From Candidatus Iainarchaeum sp. (lineage in GTDB: Archaea; Iainarchaeota; Iainarchaeia; JAADDC01): 6,590 bases of DNA. The stretch lies in the NCBI GenBank assembly GCA_015520865.1, contig WAPE01000049.1, positions 1 through 6,590 on the forward strand. The letters run 5' to 3'. The notes under the pieces are model-generated. The model was not told the DNA's origin and did no database searches. It saw only the letters and a program-made list of their open reading frames with translations. How positions within the stretch are numbered: the first letter of the stretch is position 1; each line of letters opens with the position of its first letter. This document shows, in pieces, positions 1 through 5,631 of this stretch. A program made the translations under genes and the position numbers.

Positions 1-792
1 GGAAGGAAGGATGTGTTCTATCCTCCTTCTAAGAACCTCTTCCACCTTCTCCCAGCGATCTGGAAGATGGGAAGCATCAACGGTAAGCTCTACGTAGTAG
101 AAGGGACCTACGCCAAGGATTCGGTATGAAAGAAGTCTCGCGCCGGCACCTTCTATGCGTTCCTTTATGGCCTCTAAGAGGAGGGGATCGGAAACGTCAA
201 AGAGGGAGCGGAAGGATCGGTAGGAAAGGATGAGGGTTCTGTAGAGAACGTAGGAAGATATTAGGATCGTTACAATGGCATCTAGGCTTACGAGGCCTAT
301 CATGACAAAGAGTGCGGCAAGCATGACGAGGAAAGAGGAAAGGATGTTCCTCTCAACGTCACGGGAGATCATTACGAGTGCCCTAACATCGTCTTTGAGG
401 GCCTCCTCCCGTAAGGAAACGTAAACGTAGAAGATGACGAAAACGAAGAGGATTTCAGCCGCGATGACTACTTCGGGGTGTGCGATAGGGTAACGTGTAA
501 GTAGGCCAAGGAATCCCGAGTAAAGGAGGAGGGCTGAGGCAAAGAGGAGGAGGATGGAAAGGATGAGGATTGAGAGGGACGTTAATTTGAGAGAAAGTGG
601 AGATATTACGTTCCGATAGACGAGGACGAGGGAAATCCATAGGGAAAAGACAAAGAGCGCGTCTGTCAAAGCATAAACGGCGTCAGAAAGAACGGCTAGG
701 GAGTTACTTATGAGAAAGGCTGAGTACAGGAGTACGGCGAGTAGGATGAGGACAAAGGTTTTCTTTATGAGGCCGAGCTCGAGGTGCTCCAT
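1..792 (-). CDS. CDF-family (cation diffusion facilitator-like) membrane transporter, C-terminus cut by window edge
   Basis: Reading the minus strand from ATG at 792 gives 264 codons without a stop, running off base 1. About six hydrophobic segments are visible (roughly residues 12-30, 32-58, 70-96, 107-127, 148-168 and 170-190), then a soluble C-terminal part from about residue 199. The segment NSLAVLSDAVYALTD (30-44) matches the CDF transmembrane-2 signature, LDAIVTILIS (170-179) matches transmembrane 6, and SYRILGVGPFYYVELTVD (222-239) matches the cytoplasmic ferredoxin-like CDF domain. CDF proteins export divalent metals such as Zn, Mn or Fe in exchange for protons. The usual His/Asp pairs are altered: transmembrane 2 has Tyr40-x3-Asp44 instead of His-x3-Asp, and transmembrane 5 has Met141-x3-Asp145. 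Substrate and even transport activity are therefore uncertain. The gene is divergent from the agmatinase gene. Family call is fairly sure; the metal is unknown. Confidence 0.72.
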   Translation of the reverse strand, partial: MEHLELGLIKKTFVLILLAVLLYSAFLISNSLAVLSDAVYALTDALFVFSLWISLVLVYRNVISPLSLKLTSLSILILSILLLFASALLLYSGFLGLLTRYPIAHPEVVIAAEILFVFVIFYVYVSLREEALKDDVRALVMISRDVERNILSSFLVMLAALFVMIGLVSLDAIVTILISSYVLYRTLILSYRSFRSLFDVSDPLLLEAIKERIEGAGARLLSYRILGVGPFYYVELTVDASHLPDRWEKVEEVLRRRIEHILPS

Positions 793-843
793 CGCTAGTA
801 TTTGGGGGGTTCCTCCATAAAAGGTTCGCCGCCATATCATTCC
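793..843. promoter_or_regulatory. Compact divergent promoter region with one central A/T box
   Basis: This 51-bp gap separates the minus-strand CDF start (792) from the plus-strand agmatinase start (844). Its only clear A/T-rich box on a GC-rich background is CCATAAAAGG at 815-824. The box centre is about 25 nt from the plus start and about 28 nt from the minus start, which is the usual archaeal TATA-to-transcription-start distance for leaderless mRNAs in both directions. The reverse reading, CCTTTTATGG, is also TATA-like. A GGAGG on the minus strand (816-812) is too far from ATG 792 to be a normal ribosome binding site. Confidence 0.5.
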
Positions 844-1581
844 GTGAGGGTACTGGGAATATCCTATGAAGGACTTGTCGCAGGAAGGGGAGGTGCAAAG
901 GAGGGTCCCTACGGTGTTTTCGATGCGATACGACTCCTTGAACCGTACTCCGTTTTCTTCGAACGAAGTGTAACGCTTGAACCCCAAGGGGTCGTCGAGA
1001 TAGACGGAATGGGCGAGGTGGCAGCATTGGAGATCGAAGAAGTCGTCAGCGAGGACGTTCCTGCCTACGTAGGTGGAGACCACTTCGTTACTCTTGGCCT
1101 CGTGAGAGGTTTTGCGAAACGCTGGGGGAAGATAAGGGTAGTCGTCCTCGACGCCCACCTTGACGCAAGGGACGAGTTCCGAGGAGACAAATACAACCAC
1201 GCGACAGTGATCAGGAGGATCTACGAAGAGGTTGGAGATGTGACGGTTATGGGAGTCAGGAACGTTTCAGGGGAAGAGCTGGAATGGGCACAGGGGAAGA
1301 TAAAGGTCGTTCCCTACAAGCTAAAACCCCTTTATACAGACACACCAGTTTACCTCTCCATTGACATCGACGTGTTCGATCCTTCCGAGGCTCCGGGAAC
1401 GGGAACACCTGAACCTGGCGGAATATCGTTTAGACTTTTCCTGAAATGGCTGAAGGAGTCGTCCTTTCCTCTCGTGGGCTTCGACGTCGTAGAGGTTTCT
1501 CCACCCCTCGATCACAATAAAATAACCCAAACCCTTGCCGCGACGATACTAAGAGAGGTTGGTGCTAAGTTCTTTGGATGA
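844..1581 (+). CDS. speB: Agmatinase/arginase-family ureohydrolase (probably agmatinase or aminopropylagmatinase)
   Basis: This enzyme family hydrolyses a guanidino group to release urea, using two Mn ions. All three ureohydrolase signatures are present, numbered from GTG 844: GGDH (77-80), DAHLDARD (103-110) and SIDIDVFDPSEAPGTGTPEP (172-191). The six expected metal ligands are intact: His80, Asp103, His105, Asp107, Asp174 and Asp176. FDVVEVSPPLD near the end matches the family's substrate-side motif. The product is 245 aa, on the short side for the family. I chose GTG 844 because an A/T box lies about 25 nt upstream and because VRVLGISYEG begins right at the first beta-strand; the upstream in-frame TTG at 802 would put that box inside the gene. 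In Thermococcus the homologous enzyme makes spermidine from N1-aminopropylagmatine, so that substrate is plausible here. The family is certain; the exact substrate is inferred. The 3' end overlaps the convergent gene by 17 nt. Confidence 0.88.
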   Translation: MRVLGISYEGLVAGRGGAKEGPYGVFDAIRLLEPYSVFFERSVTLEPQGVVEIDGMGEVAALEIEEVVSEDVPAYVGGDHFVTLGLVRGFAKRWGKIRVVVLDAHLDARDEFRGDKYNHATVIRRIYEEVGDVTVMGVRNVSGEELEWAQGKIKVVPYKLKPLYTDTPVYLSIDIDVFDPSEAPGTGTPEPGGISFRLFLKWLKESSFPLVGFDVVEVSPPLDHNKITQTLAATILREVGAKFFG

Positions 1582-2983
1582 GAGGACTGCAGACCTCGTT
1601 TAAAACTTCCTTCAACCGCTGAAGAGCAATGGGATGACGAACCATCGAGCTGCCCATTCTTTCCCTTCCGGTTTCCTTCTTTATGCGCTCACAATCTTCT
1701 TCCTTTAGAACGATAATAAGCTTGTCCTCCATACCGAGCTCTCGAAAGGCCTCCTTTATGGCTTCTAAAGTGTCTGAATTACAATGGAAGTAAGCGATAA
1801 AGGCCTTGTAGTGGTCTTTATGCCTTTCTAGGTATCTCTTCACCCGTTCCTTCGTTACCCTTTTGTATTCCTCCATCACCTCAGGTGTTTCCTCCCACTC
1901 AGGCCAATCGTAGTGCGTGAAGGGGTACCTATCGTGATACTCGTAGGGGATAACTCCAGGGGTTGAGACGACGATCCAATGAAGGTGTCTGAACCAGGGG
2001 TAACCTGATATCGCCTTTCGGATCTCCCGGTGGGTTCGGGATTTCCTGTAGGGCTTTCGGAAGGAACAGGGGAGGAAGAAAGCGCAGAACTTTTCCTTGG
2101 GAGGTCTATAAAACCGTGTAAAGAAGTCCTGCCAGACCTCGAAGTGAGGGTGCTTTAAATTCTCCACTGTGGCACCCTTGATCTTCACCCAGAGTTCTTT
2201 GGGGATCTTTGGAACGAAGGCGAAGTTACTGAAGTCGATCTCAATCGGAATCCCATTGAGGATATACAGATTTTTCTCTTCCTTCTCGGCGCCAAGCCTC
2301 TTCATCACCTCTTCGATCATTCCATAGAATTCCTCTTCATCGAGGGGCTTCCACTCCCCATTGATCCAGTCCAGCATGAGTCGCGAGTACTTGTGGGGAT
2401 AGGCGTTGATCACAACGACGGAATCGGAGTACTTCGTGGCTACCCTTAGAGTTTTTTCCAGAAGCTCCTTCTGGAGCTCAGGATGCTTGTATAGGTACGG
2501 ATGGCCGTTCACAAGAACGTAGGTCCTAACTCCAAAGCCCTTCTTCCTTAATAGCTCTGCTGCTCGGACGTAATCCTCTACAGTCATACCCTTGAGGAGG
2601 TACTTGTTGAGAATCTCGTCATCGGCCACCTCTAGGCCGATTGCTATGGTTATCTTTATCCCTGGAACCCGGATGGCTTCTAGGGTTTCCTCCGTGATGT
2701 ATCGAGGCAAAGACTCGAGGACGATCTCCTTGAAGTCGTATTCCTTGGCCTTTTCTACAAGAAATCGAACAAAATCCCTCGGATACTGGTTAAAATCTAG
2801 GTGACTCCCAGAGGAGAAAACCTTAACGACCTTTTTGCCACGGTTCTTCTCCAAGAATCTGAGGTACTTCTCTTTGAGCTCCTCGAGATCTGTATCGGCG
2901 GACCTCTTTCCCCAGCCACAGAAGTAGCAAGCACCCCAGCCACACCTACCGTGTTCCAATACAATCCAGGCGGAATCTTCCAT
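1565..2983 (-). CDS. raSEA: Radical SAM archaeosine synthase: RaSEA-like domain fused to ArcS-like (DUF5591) domain
   Basis: The 472-aa product has two parts. Residues about 5-250 are a radical SAM barrel with a Cys14-x4-Cys19-x2-Cys22 cluster motif (bases 2918-2944), then VFSSGSHLD, VLESLPRYITEE, AIGLE (114-118) and a YVLVNGHPYL strand, a pattern I associate with the RaSEA family. Residues about 275-430 (bases roughly 1694-2161) resemble the ArcS core domain and contain PCSFRKPYRKSRTH (305-318, bases 2030-2071), an exact fit to the ArcS signature PCx3KPYx2Sx2H. In archaeosine synthesis ArcS attaches lysine to preQ0 at tRNA position 15, and RaSEA then cleaves the adduct to leave archaeosine; normally they are separate proteins forming a complex. 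Here both seem to sit on one chain. No TGT-like or PUA domain is visible, so tRNA recognition must come from elsewhere. ATG 2983 has an A/T box about 30 nt upstream. Alternative: an unrelated radical SAM enzyme using the same domain. Confidence 0.8.
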   Translation of the reverse strand: MEDSAWIVLEHGRCGWGACYFCGWGKRSADTDLEELKEKYLRFLEKNRGKKVVKVFSSGSHLDFNQYPRDFVRFLVEKAKEYDFKEIVLESLPRYITEETLEAIRVPGIKITIAIGLEVADDEILNKYLLKGMTVEDYVRAAELLRKKGFGVRTYVLVNGHPYLYKHPELQKELLEKTLRVATKYSDSVVVINAYPHKYSRLMLDWINGEWKPLDEEEFYGMIEEVMKRLGAEKEEKNLYILNGIPIEIDFSNFAFVPKIPKELWVKIKGATVENLKHPHFEVWQDFFTRFYRPPKEKFCAFFLPCSFRKPYRKSRTHREIRKAISGYPWFRHLHWIVVSTPGVIPYEYHDRYPFTHYDWPEWEETPEVMEEYKRVTKERVKRYLERHKDHYKAFIAYFHCNSDTLEAIKEAFRELGMEDKLIIVLKEEDCERIKKETGRERMGSSMVRHPIALQRLKEVLNEVCSPLIQRT

Positions 2984-3037
2984 TACCGGAACTTAACCTC
3001 CAAAAGGTTCATAAAGGGGTAAGAGTGAGCTAAGATC
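2984..3037. promoter_or_regulatory. Second compact divergent promoter region with one central A/T box
   Basis: This 54-bp gap lies between the minus-strand fusion gene (start 2983) and the plus-strand DUF763 gene (start 3038). The sole clear A/T box is TTCATAAAGG at 3008-3017, about 25 nt from the plus start and about 30 nt from the minus start (read as CCTTTATGAA). The spacing predicts leaderless or nearly leaderless mRNAs both ways. A minus-strand GGAGG (3001-2997) lies 13 nt before ATG 2983, a long spacing, so it may or may not act as a ribosome binding site. Confidence 0.5.
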
Positions 3038-4159
3038 GTGAGGGTCGGAGAAACAACGATGAGGTTAGCGGATGGGCCTGTCTGGCACTATCGATACATT
3101 CGGCTTCTGGCGCCAAGGATCGTGGAGTTTATGGTGGAAGAGATCGGAGTGGAGGAAACGTTAATGAAGTTTGCACATCCGATCTGGTTTCAGGCATTTT
3201 CAACCGTTTTAGGCTTTGAATGGCAGTTCTCGGGATCCACCACAGTACCAATAAGGGCGCTGAAGGAAGGATTGCCAGAAGACTTCCCGATAAAGGTTTA
3301 CGGAGGTAAAGGGAGGGTGGAAATCCCCGAGGAGTGGAAGGAGGTTAGCAGAAAGACTGCGAAGTTTGATTCGGCGGCGTTTCAGGACGGATACAACCTC
3401 TACTTCCATGCACTTCTTACCGACGGGGAGCACTGGGTTGTTCTGAATCAGGGAATGAACCTCGAGCAAAGGTTGGCAAGGAGGTACCACTGGAGCTGGG
3501 AAGAAGGGGAAGCCGCTGCCGGAAGGAAGGAGAGGTACGCCCTCGTCTTCGGCGAGCAAAACGAAGAAGCAAAAAAGGCCGTTGTAGATATTGTTCAGGA
3601 TGAATCACCAAAGAAGATTGTTTACACGGTCCTTACACTAAGGAGGATGGTAGAAGGTCAAAAAACGCTCTTTGGATGGGAAGAGGGAAAGATTAACCTG
3701 CAGGAGATGCCCTACTACCTGAAGATTCCTCGGAAGATATCAGAGAAGGCTTTGGAGATAGCAAGGAACGTTTCTTCTTTCTCGGAGCTCCTTATGGTTC
3801 CCGGACTTGGCGCAGCCACCCTGAGGGGGTTAGCGTATATAGCTTACCTGATCTACGACGTTCCACTCTCCTGGGAAGACCCCGTTCTCTTTACGTATGC
3901 CTTTGGGACGAAGGTAGGTGTTCCTTACATGGTAGATATCGAGGCAATGGGTGAGGCAGCTAGGTTCTTTAAGGAGGCAGTCGAAGAGATTAGGTTAGGA
4001 GAAAGGGAAAGGAGGTTCCTCCTGAGGAACCTCTGGAGGTTGATGAAGAATGTCTCTGAGGAAGGCAGTAAAGGCGCTATTGGAAGCACTGATACTGTCG
4101 GAGAGGATAAAGCCCAGCCAGGACGCAAAGAGAAGGGTGTTCAAGAGGTACCGGCTTGA
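3038..4159 (+). CDS. DUF763 family protein with helix-hairpin-helix segment, function unknown
   Basis: The 373-aa product matches the DUF763 family pattern from memory: HPIWFQAFSTVLGFEWQFSG (47-66), TTVPIRALKEG, GGKG (89-92), DSAAFQDGYNLYFHA (111-125), NQGMN (137-141) and ARRYHW (147-152). Residues 247-273 contain VPGLGAATLRGLA, a helix-hairpin-helix-like element that often contacts nucleic acid backbone, followed by SWEDPVLFTYAFGTKVGVPY (278-297). GTG 3038 is preferred over ATG 3059 because the family begins with a short R-x-G segment and an A/T box lies about 25 nt upstream. Against the family pattern I remember, this copy looks divergent, for example WQFSG where WHSSG is common. The last 36 or so residues (from about 338) are Gly/Ser/Glu/Lys-rich, lie inside the 5' end of the methyltransferase gene and look like overprinted tail rather than folded domain. 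No biochemical role is known to me; the gene leads an RNA-related gene series. Confidence 0.8.
   Translation: MRVGETTMRLADGPVWHYRYIRLLAPRIVEFMVEEIGVEETLMKFAHPIWFQAFSTVLGFEWQFSGSTTVPIRALKEGLPEDFPIKVYGGKGRVEIPEEWKEVSRKTAKFDSAAFQDGYNLYFHALLTDGEHWVVLNQGMNLEQRLARRYHWSWEEGEAAAGRKERYALVFGEQNEEAKKAVVDIVQDESPKKIVYTVLTLRRMVEGQKTLFGWEEGKINLQEMPYYLKIPRKISEKALEIARNVSSFSELLMVPGLGAATLRGLAYIAYLIYDVPLSWEDPVLFTYAFGTKVGVPYMVDIEAMGEAARFFKEAVEEIRLGERERRFLLRNLWRLMKNVSEEGSKGAIGSTDTVGEDKAQPGRKEKGVQEVPA
4035..4040 (+). promoter_or_regulatory. Ribosome binding site for the methyltransferase gene
   Basis: GGAGGT lies 9 nt before ATG 4050 and matches the archaeal anti-Shine-Dalgarno sequence. It supports ATG 4050 as the true methyltransferase start although this is deep inside the DUF763 gene. 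A TGA in the methyltransferase frame at 4044-4046 rules out any earlier start. Confidence 0.7.
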
Positions 4160-5381
4160 AGGAGGAATCGAACGGTTTGCTACTGCGGTTTTTTACGGAA
4201 TTATGAGGAGAATGGGGATCTACGACGAGAAGATAAGGGAATTGACCGGTGTAAAGAACGTCTATCTTTTGGACGAAACGCTAAGGAACGCGCTTCGCCT
4301 GTCCATTGAGCTCCTCAAGTTTAGAGACCTCTCCAACAAGCAAAAGAAGCTCGTTAGAAGTGTTTTAGCTGGAGAGATAAGAACAAGGTCCCATCCCTAC
4401 GCATCGATGTTCTTCTGGAACGTCTGGGACAATCTCAAAAATCTAGACTTTACGCCAAAAAGCCGAGAGGAGGAGCTCATGTACAGGTACTACGTCTCGA
4501 AATTCTACATAACGAAGCTTATCGACCTCCTCGGAGAAGAAGAAGCTGAAGAGTACCTGAAAAAGATCAATCAACCTCCTCCTATTTCTCTAAGGGTTCA
4601 TACACTAAAGGGGTCATTGGAAGAAGTAAAAAGGGAGCTGGACCGTCTAGGACTAGAGTATAGGGTTAGCCAAAGGGTTCCAACAGTGATAAAGGTCTTT
4701 GGTTCCCTTGATCTCGATCGATTCAAGCCCTTCAAAGAAGGGAAGGTTTTTCCTCAGGAGGAGGCATCGGCGGCAGCGTCTTTACTCCTCGATCCACAGC
4801 CGGGGGAGACTGTTGTAGACCTTGCGGCAGCCCCTGGAGGGAAAACACTCCATTTAGCTGATCTAATGAAGAACAAAGGTAAAATCTACGCGGTAGATAT
4901 TAATGAAAAACGGATAGAGCGGATGAAGGAGCTCTTGAGAAGGGGAGGTGTAAAGATCGTTGATCTGTTTGTTATGGACGGAAGGGAGGCCCCCGAAAGG
5001 TTAGGGGAAGAAACCGCCGATAGAGTGTTATTAGATGCTCCATGTACCTCCTCCGGGACGATCCAGAGGAATCCGGAGCTGAGATGGAGGTTAAGGAGCG
5101 AGGAAGACATATTAGAGTTTGTGGAGGTTCAAAGGGAACTTATGGAAGCAGGCTGGAGATTATTGAAGCCTGGTGGGAGGATGCTCTACGCGACGTGCTC
5201 TATATTTCGAGAAGAGGACGAAGAGAACGTAGATTGGTTCCTAAAGAATCATCCAGAAGCAAGGTTAGTTCCGTTGGAAAAACCCTATGACCCTGGTTTC
5301 CTTCCGGGAACGATGCGGGCCTGGCCCCATCGCCACGACACGATAGGGTTCTTCTACGCGTTGATGGAGAAAAAGGATTAA
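4050..5381 (+). CDS. RsmB/NOP2/NSUN-family RNA cytosine-5 methyltransferase
   Basis: This SAM-dependent enzyme should methylate C5 of a cytosine in tRNA or rRNA. The 443-aa product has an N-terminal all-helical NusB/RsmB-like region (about 1-150), a linking RNA-binding segment (about 175-235) and a Rossmann catalytic domain. Motifs seen: DLAAAPGGKT (257-266, SAM binding), AVDINEKR with Asp283, VMDGRE with Asp310, DAPCTSSGT (329-337) with the releasing Cys332, and YATCSIFREEDEENV (380-394) with the attacking Cys383. The ending RAWPHRHDTIGFFYALMEK is typical. Both catalytic cysteines are present, so it should be active. The start is fixed by an in-frame stop just upstream and a GGAGGT 9 nt before ATG; the resulting 110-nt overlap with DUF763 is unusually long. 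GTG 4137 would shorten the overlap but cut a helix of the N-terminal domain. Enzyme class is sure; which RNA and position it modifies cannot be read here. Confidence 0.92.
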   Translation: MSLRKAVKALLEALILSERIKPSQDAKRRVFKRYRLEGGIERFATAVFYGIMRRMGIYDEKIRELTGVKNVYLLDETLRNALRLSIELLKFRDLSNKQKKLVRSVLAGEIRTRSHPYASMFFWNVWDNLKNLDFTPKSREEELMYRYYVSKFYITKLIDLLGEEEAEEYLKKINQPPPISLRVHTLKGSLEEVKRELDRLGLEYRVSQRVPTVIKVFGSLDLDRFKPFKEGKVFPQEEASAAASLLLDPQPGETVVDLAAAPGGKTLHLADLMKNKGKIYAVDINEKRIERMKELLRRGGVKIVDLFVMDGREAPERLGEETADRVLLDAPCTSSGTIQRNPELRWRLRSEEDILEFVEVQRELMEAGWRLLKPGGRMLYATCSIFREEDEENVDWFLKNHPEARLVPLEKPYDPGFLPGTMRAWPHRHDTIGFFYALMEKKD

Positions 5382-5388
5382 ATACAGC

Positions 5389-5406
5389 GAGGGTAAATAT
5401 ATATAC
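5389..5406 (+). promoter_or_regulatory. A/T box directly upstream of vapB, possible internal promoter
   Basis: The 25-bp gap between the methyltransferase stop and the vapB ATG contains TAAATATATATAC (5394-5406), the strongest TATA-like run in the window. A TATA box here would place transcription start near 5420-5428, after ATG 5407, so either translation begins at a downstream GTG (5416 or 5428) or the run is not used as a promoter. GAGGGT at 5389-5394, 12 nt before ATG, is a weak ribosome-binding-site candidate for the ATG start. Confidence 0.4.
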
Positions 5407-5631
5407 ATGGGCTACGTGGTAACCACCGTGAGGGTTAGGGAGGATCTCCTGAAAGAGGCGAAGAAGAAGAGCCTGAAGCTGTCTCACTTGTTAGAGAGAG
5501 CGTTAATCGAAGAATTGAGGAAAGAACGCGTGAGAAGAGCAAAAAGAGCAGCAAAGGAAGCCGCTAAAATCCTAGAAGACATCGATATTGATGAAATCGT
5601 CAAAATGATACGGGAGGACAGAGAACGATGA
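5407..5631 (+). CDS. vapB: VapB-type ribbon-helix-helix antitoxin
   Basis: This 74-aa protein should bind and neutralise the VapC toxin encoded next to it and repress its own promoter as a dimer. VTTVRVREDLLKEAKKK (5-21) gives the beta-strand and first helix of a ribbon-helix-helix fold, and LSHLLERALIEELRKE (25-40) the second helix. The lysine/arginine-rich middle leads to an acidic DIDIDEIVKMI segment and a terminal REDRER, typical of the toxin-wrapping tail of archaeal VapB proteins. The start is open to doubt: ATG 5407 gives the full beta-strand, GTG 5416 would give VVTTVRV, and GTG 5428 would trim the strand. The stop codon overlaps the vapC ATG by 4 nt, the usual antitoxin-first arrangement that couples translation. 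Partner and family are clear; the operator was not resolved. Confidence 0.85.
   Translation: MGYVVTTVRVREDLLKEAKKKSLKLSHLLERALIEELRKERVRRAKRAAKEAAKILEDIDIDEIVKMIREDRER
5613..5617 (+). promoter_or_regulatory. Ribosome binding site for vapC
   Basis: GGAGG inside the 3' end of vapB lies 10 nt before the vapC ATG at 5628. Together with the 4-nt overlap it supports coupled translation of antitoxin and toxin. Confidence 0.55.

Noticed and set aside
455..640. Minus-strand 61-codon frame in the left part
   Set aside because: It lies inside the CDF-like gene in another frame and is proline-rich with no family features; the CDF frame runs unbroken through it.
802..843. Upstream TTG start for the agmatinase gene
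   Set aside because: The 14 extra codons would contain the A/T box at 815-824, and the added residues do not resemble the family N-terminus, while GTG 844 begins right at the first beta-strand.
704..1027. Minus-strand 107-codon frame
   Set aside because: It overlaps the well-supported agmatinase and CDF genes, is rich in Pro, Arg and His, and has no recognisable motif; it is an antisense shadow.
2997..3001. GGAGG as a ribosome binding site for the fusion gene
   Set aside because: It lies 13 nt from ATG 2983, longer than the 9-10 nt seen at the other two sites, and the A/T box position predicts an mRNA that starts after it; not listed as a feature.
2592..3022. Two plus-strand frames opposite the radical SAM domain (2592-2804 and 2801-3022)
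   Set aside because: They are antisense to the Cys-cluster and barrel segments of the fusion protein and show no coherent domain.
3209..3611. Minus-strand frames opposite the DUF763 gene
   Set aside because: Composition is low-complexity (Pro, Ser, Leu, Arg) and the plus-strand protein has a clear family pattern across the same bases.
5042..5487. Frames on both strands around the methyltransferase 3' end
   Set aside because: They cross conserved catalytic motifs of the methyltransferase or the vapB start in other frames and match nothing.
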